DNA of 64,000 nt. It comes from Panicum virgatum. Taxonomy: Eukaryota; Streptophyta; Magnoliopsida; Poales; Poaceae. The notes under the pieces were generated by a model. That model was not told the origin of the DNA. It saw only the letters and a program-made list of their open reading frames with translations, and made no database searches. The first letter of the stretch is position 1. Each line of letters begins with the position of its first letter. The stretch is from positions 3,144,531 through 3,208,530 of the forward strand of contig NC_053136.1 of NCBI RefSeq assembly GCF_016808335.1. Reading direction: 5' to 3'. Of the stretch, positions 44,701 to 56,500 are shown one piece after another. Both the position numbers and the translations under genes were made by a program.

Positions 44701-45589
44701 TTCCTCGCTGGGTACAGACCGGAACGCATCTTATCTGTACTAAATCAGTTTACTGATGTTGATTACTGCATTCCAAGTTGTCAGATGGTATGGCAGACAC
44801 TTTTTTGTTTGGCTCTTTTCTTTCTACTCTGTGTTACCACATTTTCAACTTTGATGGATGTTAATTTTTTTTTTGCCCAGCATATGTCTCACTTATCCCC
44901 CCTCCTTTTTCATACCTTATACAACGATGTGCAGATTGTAGTACCTGTTCTAATCGAGAACATATGGTGTGCGTACATGTTTGACACGCATGGTGCAATC
45001 GTCTATGTGCTTGATCCGGCACACGCTGCTGCCCGCTACCCGGTACATGAAGAGATCCACAAATTGCTTCATGACTCCTTAGCCAATTGCCTGGATCGTT
45101 TTTTCGAAGGATGGTATTTGAAACCAATCTCTTACTAGAATCTCGAGTACCCTGCACTCGGTCTCGACAATGTTACCCCGTACGTGTTACTAACATAAGC
45201 TCCAATTGTTTGGTGCTTTTTTGTAATTGTACATGCTCATTGGAATGCTCCATTTCTCACTGTGCATACTTTTGCAGTGATGATACAGGCATTGTGATGT
45301 TACATTATGCTCGCAGTTTTAATGGTGCTCAACTAGAGGAGCTCTTGAACAAGGTTACACAGCTAATATATCTGCTGCCAGTGGATATGTTGTACAAATG
45401 TTATTGATTTTTTGTGATTTTTATTGGCATGTCACTCTCTACTGGAATGTTACTGATTGGGCTCTAATCTTAACAGTTACACAGGATAACCTTTTAATCA
45501 CCAGGCACTCTATTTTGGCTGACGTTCTGATGTTGGAAGACAATGATGCTGTGCTGCTAGATTCGGTGCTCCAGTGCTTCTGCAAGTGA
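41737..45589 (+). pseudogene. Ulp1-like / plant-mobile-domain-like gene A
   Basis: A multi-exon gene with GT-AG introns. The N-terminal half (41.74-42.8 kb) encodes SVFSLVSNLSEFKKQIVRDM, then LSAWLLSKLD, the helical VGIVLGIPNGDIDV segment and YNWCRYVYGHVLEAA, as in mobile-element proteins with a plant-mobile-domain-like region. The C-terminal half encodes SRWRHFLESDF, VPVLIENIWCAYMFD, IVYVLDP and DDTGIVMLHYARSFNG, the Ulp1 (C48) layout. The usual catalytic Cys position (DCGI in active enzymes) is DTGI, and the His position reads NIW. In-frame stops occur at 42004-42006 and 45136-45138. A 22-bp tandem duplication (44362-44405) breaks the frame and a 21-bp one (42325-42366) is in frame. Middle exon borders are approximate. 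Confidence 0.72.
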
Positions 45590-46261
45590 TACACCATGGC
45601 TCAAGGACAAGTTACTGGGGATATCATATTTTGTGTCTTAGTTTATCACAACAAATACAAAAATGCTCTACTGATAAGATAGAGAGTTTGTGTATTATAC
45701 TCCTGCTAAGGCTTCTTTGTGTTAAGCCAGGACTTTAGATTGTGAACTACCTGTAACATGGAAGGCAGTTTATTTTGTGAAAGACAGTGGCACAACGTTT
45801 TAACGCGGGGAACTTACACATGGTGCTTACCGTTTGCATAAATAATTTGGTGTTGTTTCGTTATAGTTTATTTATCTGCCAGATCTCAAACCAAGCACAT
45901 ATGCTGATTGACATCCATTTCATTATCTTTAAAGTACGGTACTAATGCAGTGGACACATAGATAATTGGATAGGCAATGTGATAACTTGTAGCACACATG
46001 TAGCCATAACATTTTCATTCTTGATCTGCCACACACAAATACACATGGTCATTTTAGTGCTTTTTTCTGCCTTGAGCACTCCCATGCAACTTTACAACGA
46101 CTAGGTTATTCATCACATACCGATATCTAGTACTAAATAAGAGTCTTACAAGTCTGATGGTACCAATTCATGGATCCATTACAAGACATCCCGCTAACAT
46201 TACAATTTTTTCTAATGCCGGTCAAAACCTCATGAGCTAGGTTATTGGCAGGAGTGTTGAA
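45590..46261. other. Spacer between convergent MULE genes
   Basis: AT-rich 3' flanks of gene A (plus) and of the small minus-strand ORF. No gene, repeat or hairpin was recognised. Confidence 0.5.
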
Positions 46262-46960
46262 CCTTTAGTTCATGAGGTAGGAAGTTATCGCCAGGAGCAG
46301 AGAAAAAATGAGCACCAGCACGACGGCCATGTCCTATTCAGCCGCTGCAGGGAGACCAGCTGGAACATCAGCTTCTCCTGCAATTGCTTCTGGAGTCGCT
46401 GGACCTTGAACATTTGTCTCTGCCGCCACCGGGAAGACTTGTGTGCCCAGGGCTGCCCCATGGAAACCAGATGCATCGGATGCAGTTGGATCTGCCTTCC
46501 CGAAGTAGGCAAGGTACGCCGCAAAGTGCTTGTTCTTGTGAAGGGTAGCTGCGGAATGAGCAACCCGGGAAACCACAAACCTGATCATTGCAAGATGGCC
46601 AATCCCGGTAAATGCCCAGGATCCTACCTCGGAACACCACGTACCATGCCATCCCTTTTTGTCTTGCAACCCTGGAAAAGAACAGACAAAGCACTGCGAA
46701 CATAAGTGTTCCACGATAACGGAAAAATCCAGATCTGCAAAGGAAATGGATTCAGTAACTAGAAAACCAAATAAATCTGCGAATCGGAAACAAGCCAAGG
46801 CAAATCAGAAAAACAGGGTCGACATCTTTGTCAGCAGAACCTACCTGGTCTCTTGGAGGCTTCTTCAGAGCTTTCTGCTTTTTTCTAGTGCTGCCTTTAG
46901 GGGGGGCTACACTGAAGCTGCCAAAGTGGATGGGGGAAGGGGGGTGTTCAGCATTGGTTG
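46262..46960 (-). pseudogene. RNase H1 N-terminal (viroplasmin-fold) domain ORF
   Basis: The domain begins at the ATG at 46652: MAWYVVFRGRILGIYRDW, then CNDQVCGFPGC and SFRSYPSQEQAL. This is the small fold found at the N-terminus of eukaryotic RNase H1, where it binds RNA-DNA hybrids. About 46,520 the reading frame shifts and the continuation (AAYLAYFGKADP, then an Ala/Pro/Val-rich tail) is in the next frame, so an indel is likely. After a TAG at 46334-46336 the same frame continues into a hydrophobic helix (MAVVLVLIFSLLLAI). An upstream exon ending at 46,845 encodes a basic stretch (PPKGSTRKKQKALKKPP) and may be its first exon. No RNase H catalytic domain is present. Confidence 0.65.
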
Positions 46961-47277
46961 GTTGGGGGCGTTGGCCTAAGGTTGTGTGTTGTATTTATTG
47001 CCGGTCCTAGAGCCTTCTGTTGTAGTGTGGGCCCCCGCATTAGCAGGTGTGTCCACTTGAACAAACTTACTTCGGGACCATCCGCATCAGGTATCAACCT
47101 TTTAGTGCCACGGAAGTACAAATTCTTAGTTTGTCCCACATATACCAATTTTCAGCCATAAATTAAGTAATTACATCATACAGTGACAATGATATGTCTT
47201 CGTGAGCGTGCGTACATGTCTTATGTTACATCATAGGATTAAACGATCCAAAACAAGGTTTCAGACTGTAGTATCAA
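46961..47277. other. Spacer upstream of the RNase H1-domain ORF
   Basis: No gene or repeat was recognised. It presumably carries the promoter of the small ORF and the 3' end of gene B. Confidence 0.4.
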
Positions 47278-50200
47278 TTGACAGCTTCATCTCCCAGCAG
47301 GTACTTTGGCTTCGACACTTTGTTGGATTGCATCAGGTTACAGAATAAAATCATCCTTGTATTTTTTGCCTTCCGCTGCCATTTATTCGGAAATTTCTGT
47401 CAGTCTATGAACATATGTGCAAGTTTAAAAAGGCTATTATTTGAGCTCGTACCTTATCAATCACAAACGTTAGTTTATCTCCATCAAACCATTTTATGTA
47501 ATGAGCAACATAAAACGATGAGTCCTCCCTACACTCAAGAGTGGAGTAGCTTGTTTGCATCAGTTCAATTAGGTATCGTCGTACACGAATAAACCAACAA
47601 GCAACTGGAACAGATGGTACTTACTCTAACGCTGGTGGATGTGCAAAGTTGTAGAATAAACAGTTCAAATATATAGTCAAATAACTTCTTATGCATTGTG
47701 GCAACTGTGTCAGAGTGAACTGCCCTATGAGCTTCTCTTGTCTTTTGGCACAGCACCGGGTCTAGTATGTGTATTCTGAACTTTTCTAGATCCCAAGCAT
47801 ACAAGGACCAGTTCCCACTAAAAGCACAAGGTACCATTATCTGTACACAGTAAGAAGGTTTATTTCTTTTTGCATGTTATGCCACATTTCTCGTTCCCAA
47901 CAAAGATGAAATCTGAGCATGTTTTGCGAGATCTAGGACTTACCAGTCGGCAATGCTATGCGTTACTCCGAAGGTGGTGCCCTAGAAACAGCTCCTTAAT
48001 CTTTTCACTGTAAATTCCTTCACCATTTGCTATCGCAAAATCCTGTTTCACATATATTATGACACTGGAAGATATCAAGGTTTTTTAATAGTGAGTTGTT
48101 TTACCAACAAATAATTTCGAGGTCCTGCTTACCGTGAAGCATGGCGGTAACAGGTGCCGCCATTGTCGGTGCTCACAGCTACATCTTTGTACATCGATGT
48201 GTCTTCCTCCTGGAGTAATCTTACAATTGCATCAAATATTTCTGTGGTAATTGGCACAGATTGCACAAACCCTTTCCAAAGTTCATATCCTGTCAGCCTT
48301 ATTGTCCAAGGATCATCATGTTCAAACCATACACTGTGAACAGTATGTGGAGAAACCCAGGTTACTGTGGATCATATTTAAAAAAGTAGCGTATGAATCA
48401 TTTTTTATGTAGACAGTAAATGGTGATTTTTTACTTACCTATTGAGTGCTGCAGGTTCTTCTTCTTCAAACTTCTTGTACATTTTCTCTATAACAGATAT
48501 ACTTATGGTTCTTGGAATCAAGTTGAGCTCAAACGGTGACGGAGGTACTTGCCTCTCAGCAACATGACACTTGATGGGAGTTACACCTTTCTTGGATCAG
48601 GGGCGTCCCGACCAAAATGGGGGCCCAGTGCGAAATGCTAAGATGAGGCTCTAATGGTCTAGTAAAATCAAACAACAGTAATAAGTAACATATAAATAGG
48701 ATATTTCAAAAATTATCGTAGCTATTTTTCACTTGAAGAACTTTATTTTTCGGTAACTCTTTGAAATAAAATCTTCAATGATGCGCACAAGAATCATATT
48801 TGTTTCTTTCAACGCTTTTGATAGAATCATATTTCCTATGCTGTTTTGCTGACGATATGACTTGCATTTGCAATGGAAAGAACAAAATTAATAGATGTAT
48901 TTTAATCATCAAGACATCAACATAATTAAACGAGAAATGAAGAAAATAACACTGAATTAAATCTTACTCTTGGGCTGGCCTTCCGCCTTGGCGAGTGCCT
49001 CTGCAGGTGCAGCCAATTGCAAATGCAAGCAACGATCAGGATGGAACACACCTGCGATGGAATTGGATTTGAATGCAGATGGACGTTGGGCGGTTTGGGC
49101 TCTGGACGAGACATGAGTCCTACTCAGTACTCACCTGTCATCGACGCCGCCGGCCGCCATGTTGCTTGCCTGCTTGCTTTGGACGCACACGCAGGGGCCA
49201 GGGGTGATGCCTGCCGCGATGGCGATGCCGATGGGCGAGGAAGCCGAAGCTTTAGGGTTCCGCGTCATGTGTGCGTCGAGAGAATTGGTGTGCTGCCGAT
49301 CGGTTCAACTTCTATCAATTTGGGTCTCGTTTCCTATAAAATGGACTGCAAACTCATAGAATTGAAGCCTCCTATACTACTATATACTAAGATGTACTTC
49401 ATATTTTGGGGGCCCTTCAAATTTGGGAGCCTTGTGCGGTCGCACAGCCCGCACGGGCCCAAGGACGCCCCTGCTTGGATACTGGGATAATAGCCCCTTG
49501 GTCCATGAAATAATCTGCCCCAGAACCACACTTGTTTCCCCTGGCGGAACGTATTTTCCTAGATATTATCTTCGTAGTTCTTCTCCGTTTTGAATGCAAA
49601 TTATTATCTGGGCTGGCCTTTCTTTTGCCCATACTAGGATTGTCTAAACCTTTTTTAATTCGAGTACACCCTACGGCCAGTCGGTAGTAATATAAGTTGT
49701 CAGCTATAACAGCAAAATGAAAATGTTCTGTACCAGATTTCTCCCCCACTTACTTGAGTTATTGGCTGCTACGGCATCTGAATTATTTTCTGAAGAGTTC
49801 TCTCCTGCGCCGGGCCACAATGAAACTCGAGTTGCAGTTCCTATGCCATTTTCTTAAAAATCATAATAATTGCTATCTGCATGGATCTTCAACTGTTTTT
49901 TTGCAATATAATCATTCAACAGAATTCAGAAAAATTACCACTTGTTCCTGGAGTTACATTGAAGATCGGTTGTTGACGCTCTCTCACTGCCACGAGGAAC
50001 ATCAGTTAAATGGCAACAGTTACGTCTAATGACATAATTTGCAAATGATCATATATATGGAGTGTTTGTGGCTGTTACCATGTTCTTGTGAAGTGCACCG
50101 TTTGTGGCCTGTAGCTGAACCATCACTTTCTTTAGATTTGATTCCTGCATCCACGCCCAGTTTCTGCTTAGAATCAGGCAGACCCGACTCATCCTGGTAA

Positions 50201-52478
50201 TTCCCTGCAGAAAGCAACAACCTCACACATCAGCATTCGGGCAGTATACATTGTCACACTGTTTGTTCTGTAAGAGAGAACAACCGGAAGACCTTCGTTC
50301 ATCCGCGCATGTGCCATCACATCTTGCATGCTCCTCGTTCATATTGACTTCAAATGGATTTGCTCGGTCCGATACACCATGTACACCCATGATACCTTCC
50401 TGGACATTGCTCTGTGGTACAGTGAAGTCTTCCTTCCCCACCTCAGTATTCACAGGCACAGCACACTTCTCTGAACCAGTTGCAGACGAGTCTTTGCCAA
50501 TATTGGGACCTGCATGCAGTAGTAGTAATTTATCACAGAGATAAACGCCCTCTTAGCAAACGGAAACAATTTGTCTTTACCCATGACAAACACGCAGTAC
50601 CTGCTTGGTTGTTGCTGGGGCCACATTCAGTTTCTCATACATTTGTGTACGACTGGATACACTGTACCAGGTTTTTTTCAGACCTGCGACAACGCCCTCC
50701 ATATCTCCGAACAAATCAGTTATTCGCCGTGCATGTTCCTCAAAGTTCCTCTTGTTTTCTTCATGGGCCGTCCTTGAAACACTTTGTAGCTGTGTGGTAA
50801 CTTGGTCCAGTCCTTTTTCAATTTGAACAATAATGCGGTACAAAAGAAATTGTATGTACTTAGTTTAAAGTACAGATGGAAACCATATACTATGTTGCTA
50901 GTATGCAACCTATCTTTTCTAAACAAACCTCTATCGTATTGGCCCCTAATGGTGGTGTTGTTGTAGGAGTTGGCCCTTGCGGCTGCTTTGCTTCAAAATC
51001 TTCTTTTCGATCATCTGATTGGTGATTCAGAGGAATATCTCTTTGTTCACGGTCGCCCGACAGATCCTGTTGCATTGAAGAATGTGCAGTCTCCTCATTC
51101 TTCTCATCTGGAGCAGTTTATGTTGGCAACTGCCTTTGGTCATGCTCACATGGCATGCGCCTCTATGAATTGGTAAGCAAACAAAATAATTAAAAAAATA
51201 AATACTAGATGAAGCATTTAGATCGCATATAATATTTGTACAGATCCGTCAAATAATATGATGTTTTCCGTTGTTTACCTTCCTGTTCAAGTATGCTTAT
51301 TTGGCTCGTATTCCTTTGCAGTTCTCATGAAGATTTGTGAAGTCCAGCAGGTGTTGGGTCTCATACCACCTAACCCTTGGGAGCCATCCTAAAGGGATGT
51401 TGTTCTCTCCAAGGTCAATACTATCCATGTAAAGTAACTGCAATATTTTTTTAGTGACAAAAATAACTCATTAGTTGAGTTCAGTCCCTAATAACAGTCT
51501 AACGGTCTAAATCTAGAATAAAAGCACTCCAAATTATACCTGCAAATACAACCAGCATCCGCCAAGCTTAATTGAACTTGGGTTGCTCCTCGCATTCAGC
51601 TGTACTGCCCGCGCGCTTGACTGTAAAACTGCTAGCACATAGCCACCCCAGTTGCAATTCAAGAGCTTCTTTGGGTATGCTATGAAGTTCCATATATCTC
51701 TTGGAACAGTTGCTGATCGTTTGGCCGGCCCAAACATATATGCGTAGCAGTATCCGGCCATAGCAATCATGAATGTTTCTTCATCATATTCAGACATTAC
51801 ATTTCCATACTCCCGACATAATACTTTTCGTAAGTCATCTAAATCTGGGAGATCCTTGCTTTCTTCAGTCCCAAAACGCTCATGCAGCCTGACCTTCACA
51901 TACTCTGTTACTTTACTACTACTAATCATCATCTGTGCACCAGTACATCTTATCCCCAGTATTCTTCTAACAGATTCAAGATTCATTTTAACAAATGACC
52001 CATCAACAAGTTTTATATTCATATTTTCTACATCCATCCTCTTAAGTAACCAGAAAACCAGATGGCGGCTATTATGAAATCCATGCTCAAGGTACTGCAA
52101 CCCACTTAACCCTAGCTTGTCTAGGATCTCTAATTTCTTGGTGTTGAATGTAGAGACTACTTCTTGTACCGCATCCGAGGAAGAACACCCATGGAATTTA
52201 AAAGGGCAAAAATCCTCTTCTTCCCCATTGTCCTCCTCTTCGGATGCAGTATACTTACTTGTACTGTTCGGTGGCTCGGAATCATTGCGTCTGGTCTTCA
52301 GTTTGTTGAGCAGCCGATTTCTGGCTCCCTTGATGTTCTTCGCATCTACATTCCCCGCTGCCTCCCCTTTCGGTCGTGATCCGCTCCTTGTTATACTTCT
52401 AGTGACTGCTCGACGCCCGGCGCTGCCGGAGCTTGAATGGTCGCGTTGCCGGAGTCGCCCAGGATCCCCCTCTTCCAT
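47278..52478 (-). pseudogene. Ulp1-like / plant-mobile-domain-like gene B
   Basis: The first exon 51540-52478 (313 codons) starts MEEGDPGRLRQRDH, is basic and Ser-rich, then has KLEILDKLGLSGLQYLEHG, LVFWLLKRMDVENMNI, VRRILGIRCTGAQM and NFIAYPKKLLNCNWGGYVLA, the same layout as the N-terminal half of gene A but strongly diverged. Later exons give DSIDLGENNIPLGWLPRV, a coiled coil at 50.6-50.84 kb (QIEKGLDQVTTQLQSV), PWTIRLTGYELWKGFVQ at 48.3 kb, and the Ulp1-like core MVPCAFSGNWSLYAWDLE...IHILDPVL at 47.83 kb. The catalytic His position reads SGNW and no DCGI-like motif was found. An in-frame TAG is at 47956-47958, and a hAT-like element splits an exon at 48.6-49.5 kb. Small exons between 49.5 and 50.2 kb are uncertain. 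Confidence 0.7.
48598..49473. mobile_element. hAT-like element inside an exon of gene B
   Basis: Perfect 11-bp ends CAGGGGCGTCC and GGACGCCCCTG are flanked by the exact 7-bp repeat cttggat (48591-48597, 49474-49480), probably 8 bp with one mismatch. On the minus strand, removing it rejoins IIPVS to KKGVTPIKCHVAERQ in frame. It is 876 bp with no transposase, and it entered after the gene was formed. Confidence 0.85.
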
Positions 52479-53189
52479 GTGTCCTTTTCAAAGTATCAGC
52501 AATGCAAAAAAAATCTTTCATTTACAACCAGATAGTAATCGTTTCGATGTGTACCAAGTGGGACTCGATCAAACGGAAACGTACCTTAATTTGCGCCAGC
52601 CGCTTGCTTCTTTCTTTCTAAATCTTGCGGAGCAGAAGGTACCTTGTACTCACCCGTTGCCGCCCCTCTTTACCTTGCTCACCTCGCCTTTCCAGATTCT
52701 GTCCCAAAAAAACTGGAGCCACGTATTTATTTAATGAACAGCCGCCCACCCGGTGCCTAGATTGCACCGACCACCAATTAAACTAATCAGATTATTAGAT
52801 TAATTAATACCCCATGGTCTTAGTTAACAATTCCGACTATCTCACTGTGGCTCATTTCTCAACACTGCTAACTCATGGTCTTAGTTAATAGATCTTGCCA
52901 CGGAAAAAAAACGCATCATCGAAATGAAAATTAGTTTACTCAAACTTCAGTACTAGAATCACACTTTCTCTGGAGTGGCAGATACTCCAAAACACTGTGC
53001 CACTGCTACAGCCAAATACACCTTCTCCTCGCTGGACAACACAGGTGAAGGATTTGAGGACTTGGGATTACAGTTAGCTACTAAATCTTCACGCTAAATA
53101 AGAACAGGATCCTGCCAAAATAACAAAAGCATCCATTCGTGGCACATCATTTACAAAATACAGATTAAACACCGATGCCAATGCCGAAT
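52479..53189. other. 5' region of gene B
   Basis: It is expected to hold the gene B promoter. Apart from a short in-frame-looking stretch on the plus strand there is nothing I can support. Confidence 0.4.
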
Positions 53190-53870
53190 CTAGCACACTC
53201 TAGCCTTCTTTGTTCGAGCGCTGCAAATCTCGTCCTCATAATCATCCGCAGTACAACCATCACTTAGGTTTCCATTCGCGCTGGAAGCAGCATCACTGTC
53301 GTCCAGTCATGGGCATTCAGTTGTGCTTGTGCACCATTCTGAATCCCCATGCCCTTCAATGCCATCCCCTACCCCGACTGATTGCATCTGAAAACAAAAG
53401 CATTTTTTTTTGCAGACGGTATATACAAACTTCTTGAAATCGAAGCATGCTGTCTCATACCTTGACGATGGAAGGAGGAGGTTCATGGGTCCTGGAGATT
53501 GTCGCACCTATCTGTGCATTCACTGACTCCTGATCCACCCACGGCAAGAACAGTTGCACATGTCTCATCAGAACACTGGCATATAAACAATCTGAATGCG
53601 CATCATTAATAACTTTTCTTACCTGATCCGAGGTACACTCAACTATTGATCCACTGCTTCCGGCCCTTTGCGTCGCCATTATTCGACCAAGCAACAGACC
53701 ATCCCTCCTCTCCAACCGGATTTGCTGATCAGAACCCTTTGCCACGAGTACATTATGTATTAGCTCACTAGCTTTGGAAATCTCAGAGATGTGAGCAGGC
53801 ATAGATCACGTACCACCGAGGAGACACTGCCTGATTGCAGTCCCGCCATTCGACTTTTTCCAGCTACAAA
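53190..53870 (-). CDS. Unrecognised multi-exon ORF in the MULE
   Basis: Putative exons on the minus strand encode MAGLQSGSVSSV (about 53,850-53,813), SDQQIRLERRDGLLLGRIMA (53.73-53.63 kb), ESVNAQIGATISRTHEPPPS (53.53-53.46 kb), and a last exon from 53,390 with MQSVGVGDGIEGHGDSEW and the ending DEICSARTKKARVC before a TAG near 53,190. The last exon has an internal TGA after TTECP, so the frame is broken or another splice is used. No domain was recognised. It could be a 3' extension of the FAR1-like gene or a separate small gene. Confidence 0.35.
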
Positions 53871-54710
53871 GATAAATGACAATTCTTATTCGCATTCCAA
53901 CAGGTCGTCTCTTTATATAAGCGTGCTGTGTCATACGAGTTAACTAATGAGTTCAAAATTTGAATTACCAGGCACCAATCCTCACTACACGGTACCCAAA
54001 GACAGGGGTTGGGGGGGAGGTGGCATGCGGCTCTGTATTCCAGACTGCCACGTATCACAGCCACAAAATTAGCACGGTACTTGCACAAACCAGCACACTA
54101 GTAAGCAAACCCTGTACCAGCTTGAATGCTCAATATGCCCAGGCCCTGTTTTATTGTCTGGCTGATACATTCTATCTTATCCCAGGTACTGTTTTATTGT
54201 TAGCCAGATTTATTCTCTCTTCTATTTAGTTGATTTCATTTCCTCTCTTTTTTTCCCCGGCTGCCTAACCATACGAACCGCACTCCCAAGATATTGAATA
54301 GGAGTTCCTGAACAAAATCATCATTTCTGTCCTCCACCACACTGAAAGTTGCAATAAACATAAACAGCCAGCATTTCGCAAACAGGATTTTTACACACTA
54401 CTAGTGCATTATTTTTATCTAGACCTGCAAGTGCATTTTCTGGTAACCATTACTAGAATAACTGGTAATTCCAAGGCAGATAATTTCAACCTACATACTC
54501 AGCACATGGGGGGGGGGGAGTTGGAAGTGAACATATTTGCACTTGAAATTGAACATGGTGGGCCTGAAAGTTAACTTGTAGTTAACTGGTAATTGGCAGG
54601 CACAATCTTTCTACAAACGTACTAAGTACTGTCACAGCAATAGTCAGGTATTATACAAAATACTAGTGGTTCCCCCATGGTGCCAGGTTTCTGCACTGAT
54701 ATTTTATGCC
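53871..54710. other. Spacer downstream of the FAR1-like gene
   Basis: Mixed-composition DNA with a poly-G run at 54,509-54,518. No gene or repeat was recognised. Confidence 0.45.
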
Positions 54711-55196
54711 CTACAGGAACATGTACTCAGTTGATGCAAGTTGCTGCTGGTTCACATTACAACGATCGACTGAATGCCCGGTAACCCCACAACCGCTGCA
54801 TGTAGGTGGTCTTCTTGTCTTCTTTGTTGCTGGATCACGATCTGGGCAGCTCTGCATTGTGTGCTTCTCGCTTCGACATAGTTTGCAAAATCGTGGCTGT
54901 TTTGACAGCTTCTCATGACTTGCTTTCTGCCTCTTGTTGCTTGGCCGGCCTCGTTCGCTCTTCCTTTTAGGTGCACGCTGAGGGAACTGATTAAATTGAT
55001 CAGTATGGAATGCACTCTTGATCTTCAGATTGACTGTGTCCTAACCCCATTCCATCTTTCTTCTTCGAAACTTCAAACAGTGCTTCTATTCCTTCATCAA
55101 GAATTTTCATTGCCATTGTGTAGCTTTGTGCATTGATGTTCCCCATCTCCACGAAATGAAGAGCTCTCAGCATCAATGACGAGTGCTTGTACGTTT

Positions 55197-56500
55197 TGTA
55201 GGAATATGGGGTAGCAAAAACAAAAATTTTCTACCGCATAAACCAGGATTACTGCAGTTATAGATCACGGGATTACCACTAGACGCATGGTTGCGGAACT
55301 TCTGTAGTGCGTCGGTGAAGTGCAGATGGAAAGCCGGCAGTGCAATTGCGAGAACCTTCTCACGTGCGGCTCGTCCTTGTGCAGCAAATGCGGCACCTCC
55401 AAGGTATCCACACGTACGGGAAGAAGCGTCACGATCCGGACTACTAGATCCGCGAAGGCGACCTCGGGCTTGGTGCACAGGAGGGGCGGCACTATTCACC
55501 CGCGGCTACTGTTCACGGTACTGTAGCGGCGGCAAGGAAGAAAACTAGGGTTGGCCTTGTGCGCCCCCTCCCCTGTTTATATAGCCCCTTAGGTGGGCTA
55601 CCTTGGGCGCCCCCTTTTGGGTCTAAAAGGCCCATTAGTGCACTTAAGCCTAGTCTAATTCAGATCTCATCCTTATCAGGCTTCTTTCCCTTAAGTGTGT
55701 GACCCTATGGGCTCACATGCGAATAGACATGGCCCGAGTACTCTTACTCGGCCCAATAGTAGACAGTGGCCTCTAGCAAGACATGTCAACTCCTATACGC
55801 ACACAAAGATCATATCAGACGAGCCGCCACAATATCATATACATGATGTTCTCTTTGCCTCACGATATTTGGTCTAGCTTAAAGCCGACCACTCTTTCTC
55901 GAACCTGTGATTCGGAATCCTTGGTTAACTCTTAACCCCAGCATGGCCATGCATTTTCTGATCTGAATCACTCGAGGGCCCAGAGATATCTCTCTCTTAT
56001 AGAGAGGGGCAAATCCCATCTTGACCGACTATGTCTCATAGCATGCTTCTTGACAGACCCGAAAGCCACCTTTATGACTACCATGTTACGGTGCAGCGTT
56101 TGATGGCTCCTAAGTAAGTCGGTTCACATCTTAAGTACATATGACGATCTCAGGTCTTAGGACACAGCATACATATTGTGTAATGAGAAGTCATCATCTC
56201 GTATTGGGTCAGTTCAATCTCATATCTCATATGAGCCCACATTATTAGTTTGACATCACCATGTCTATGACTTGTGAAACATAGTCAATCAACTAATACA
56301 TGTGCTAGTCTAATATTCATGTGTGTCCTCACATGAACTCCGACTAGGAACACTTTAGAATATTCATACAAGTAAAGAGTTTCACAAATACTTCACATAA
56401 GTATTAATCAATGCAAGTTGTCATCTATGAATATTCAAGGAACACTTTATTAACCATGAATACAAGGAAATATGATTGCCTCTAGGGCATATTTCCAACA
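55197..56500 (-). mobile_element. Solo LTR, BARE/Angela-like, in a transposase exon
   Basis: On the minus strand it begins TGTTGGAAATATGCCCTAG, the start of BARE/Angela-type copia LTRs, and ends ACCCCATATTCCTACA. It is flanked by the exact 5-bp duplication cgttt (55192-55196, 56501-56505). A TATA box (CTATATAAAC) is near 55,576-55,585 on the minus strand. Removing it rejoins the transposase sequence NPALLAQT with YKHSSLMLRALHF in frame. Confidence 0.92.
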
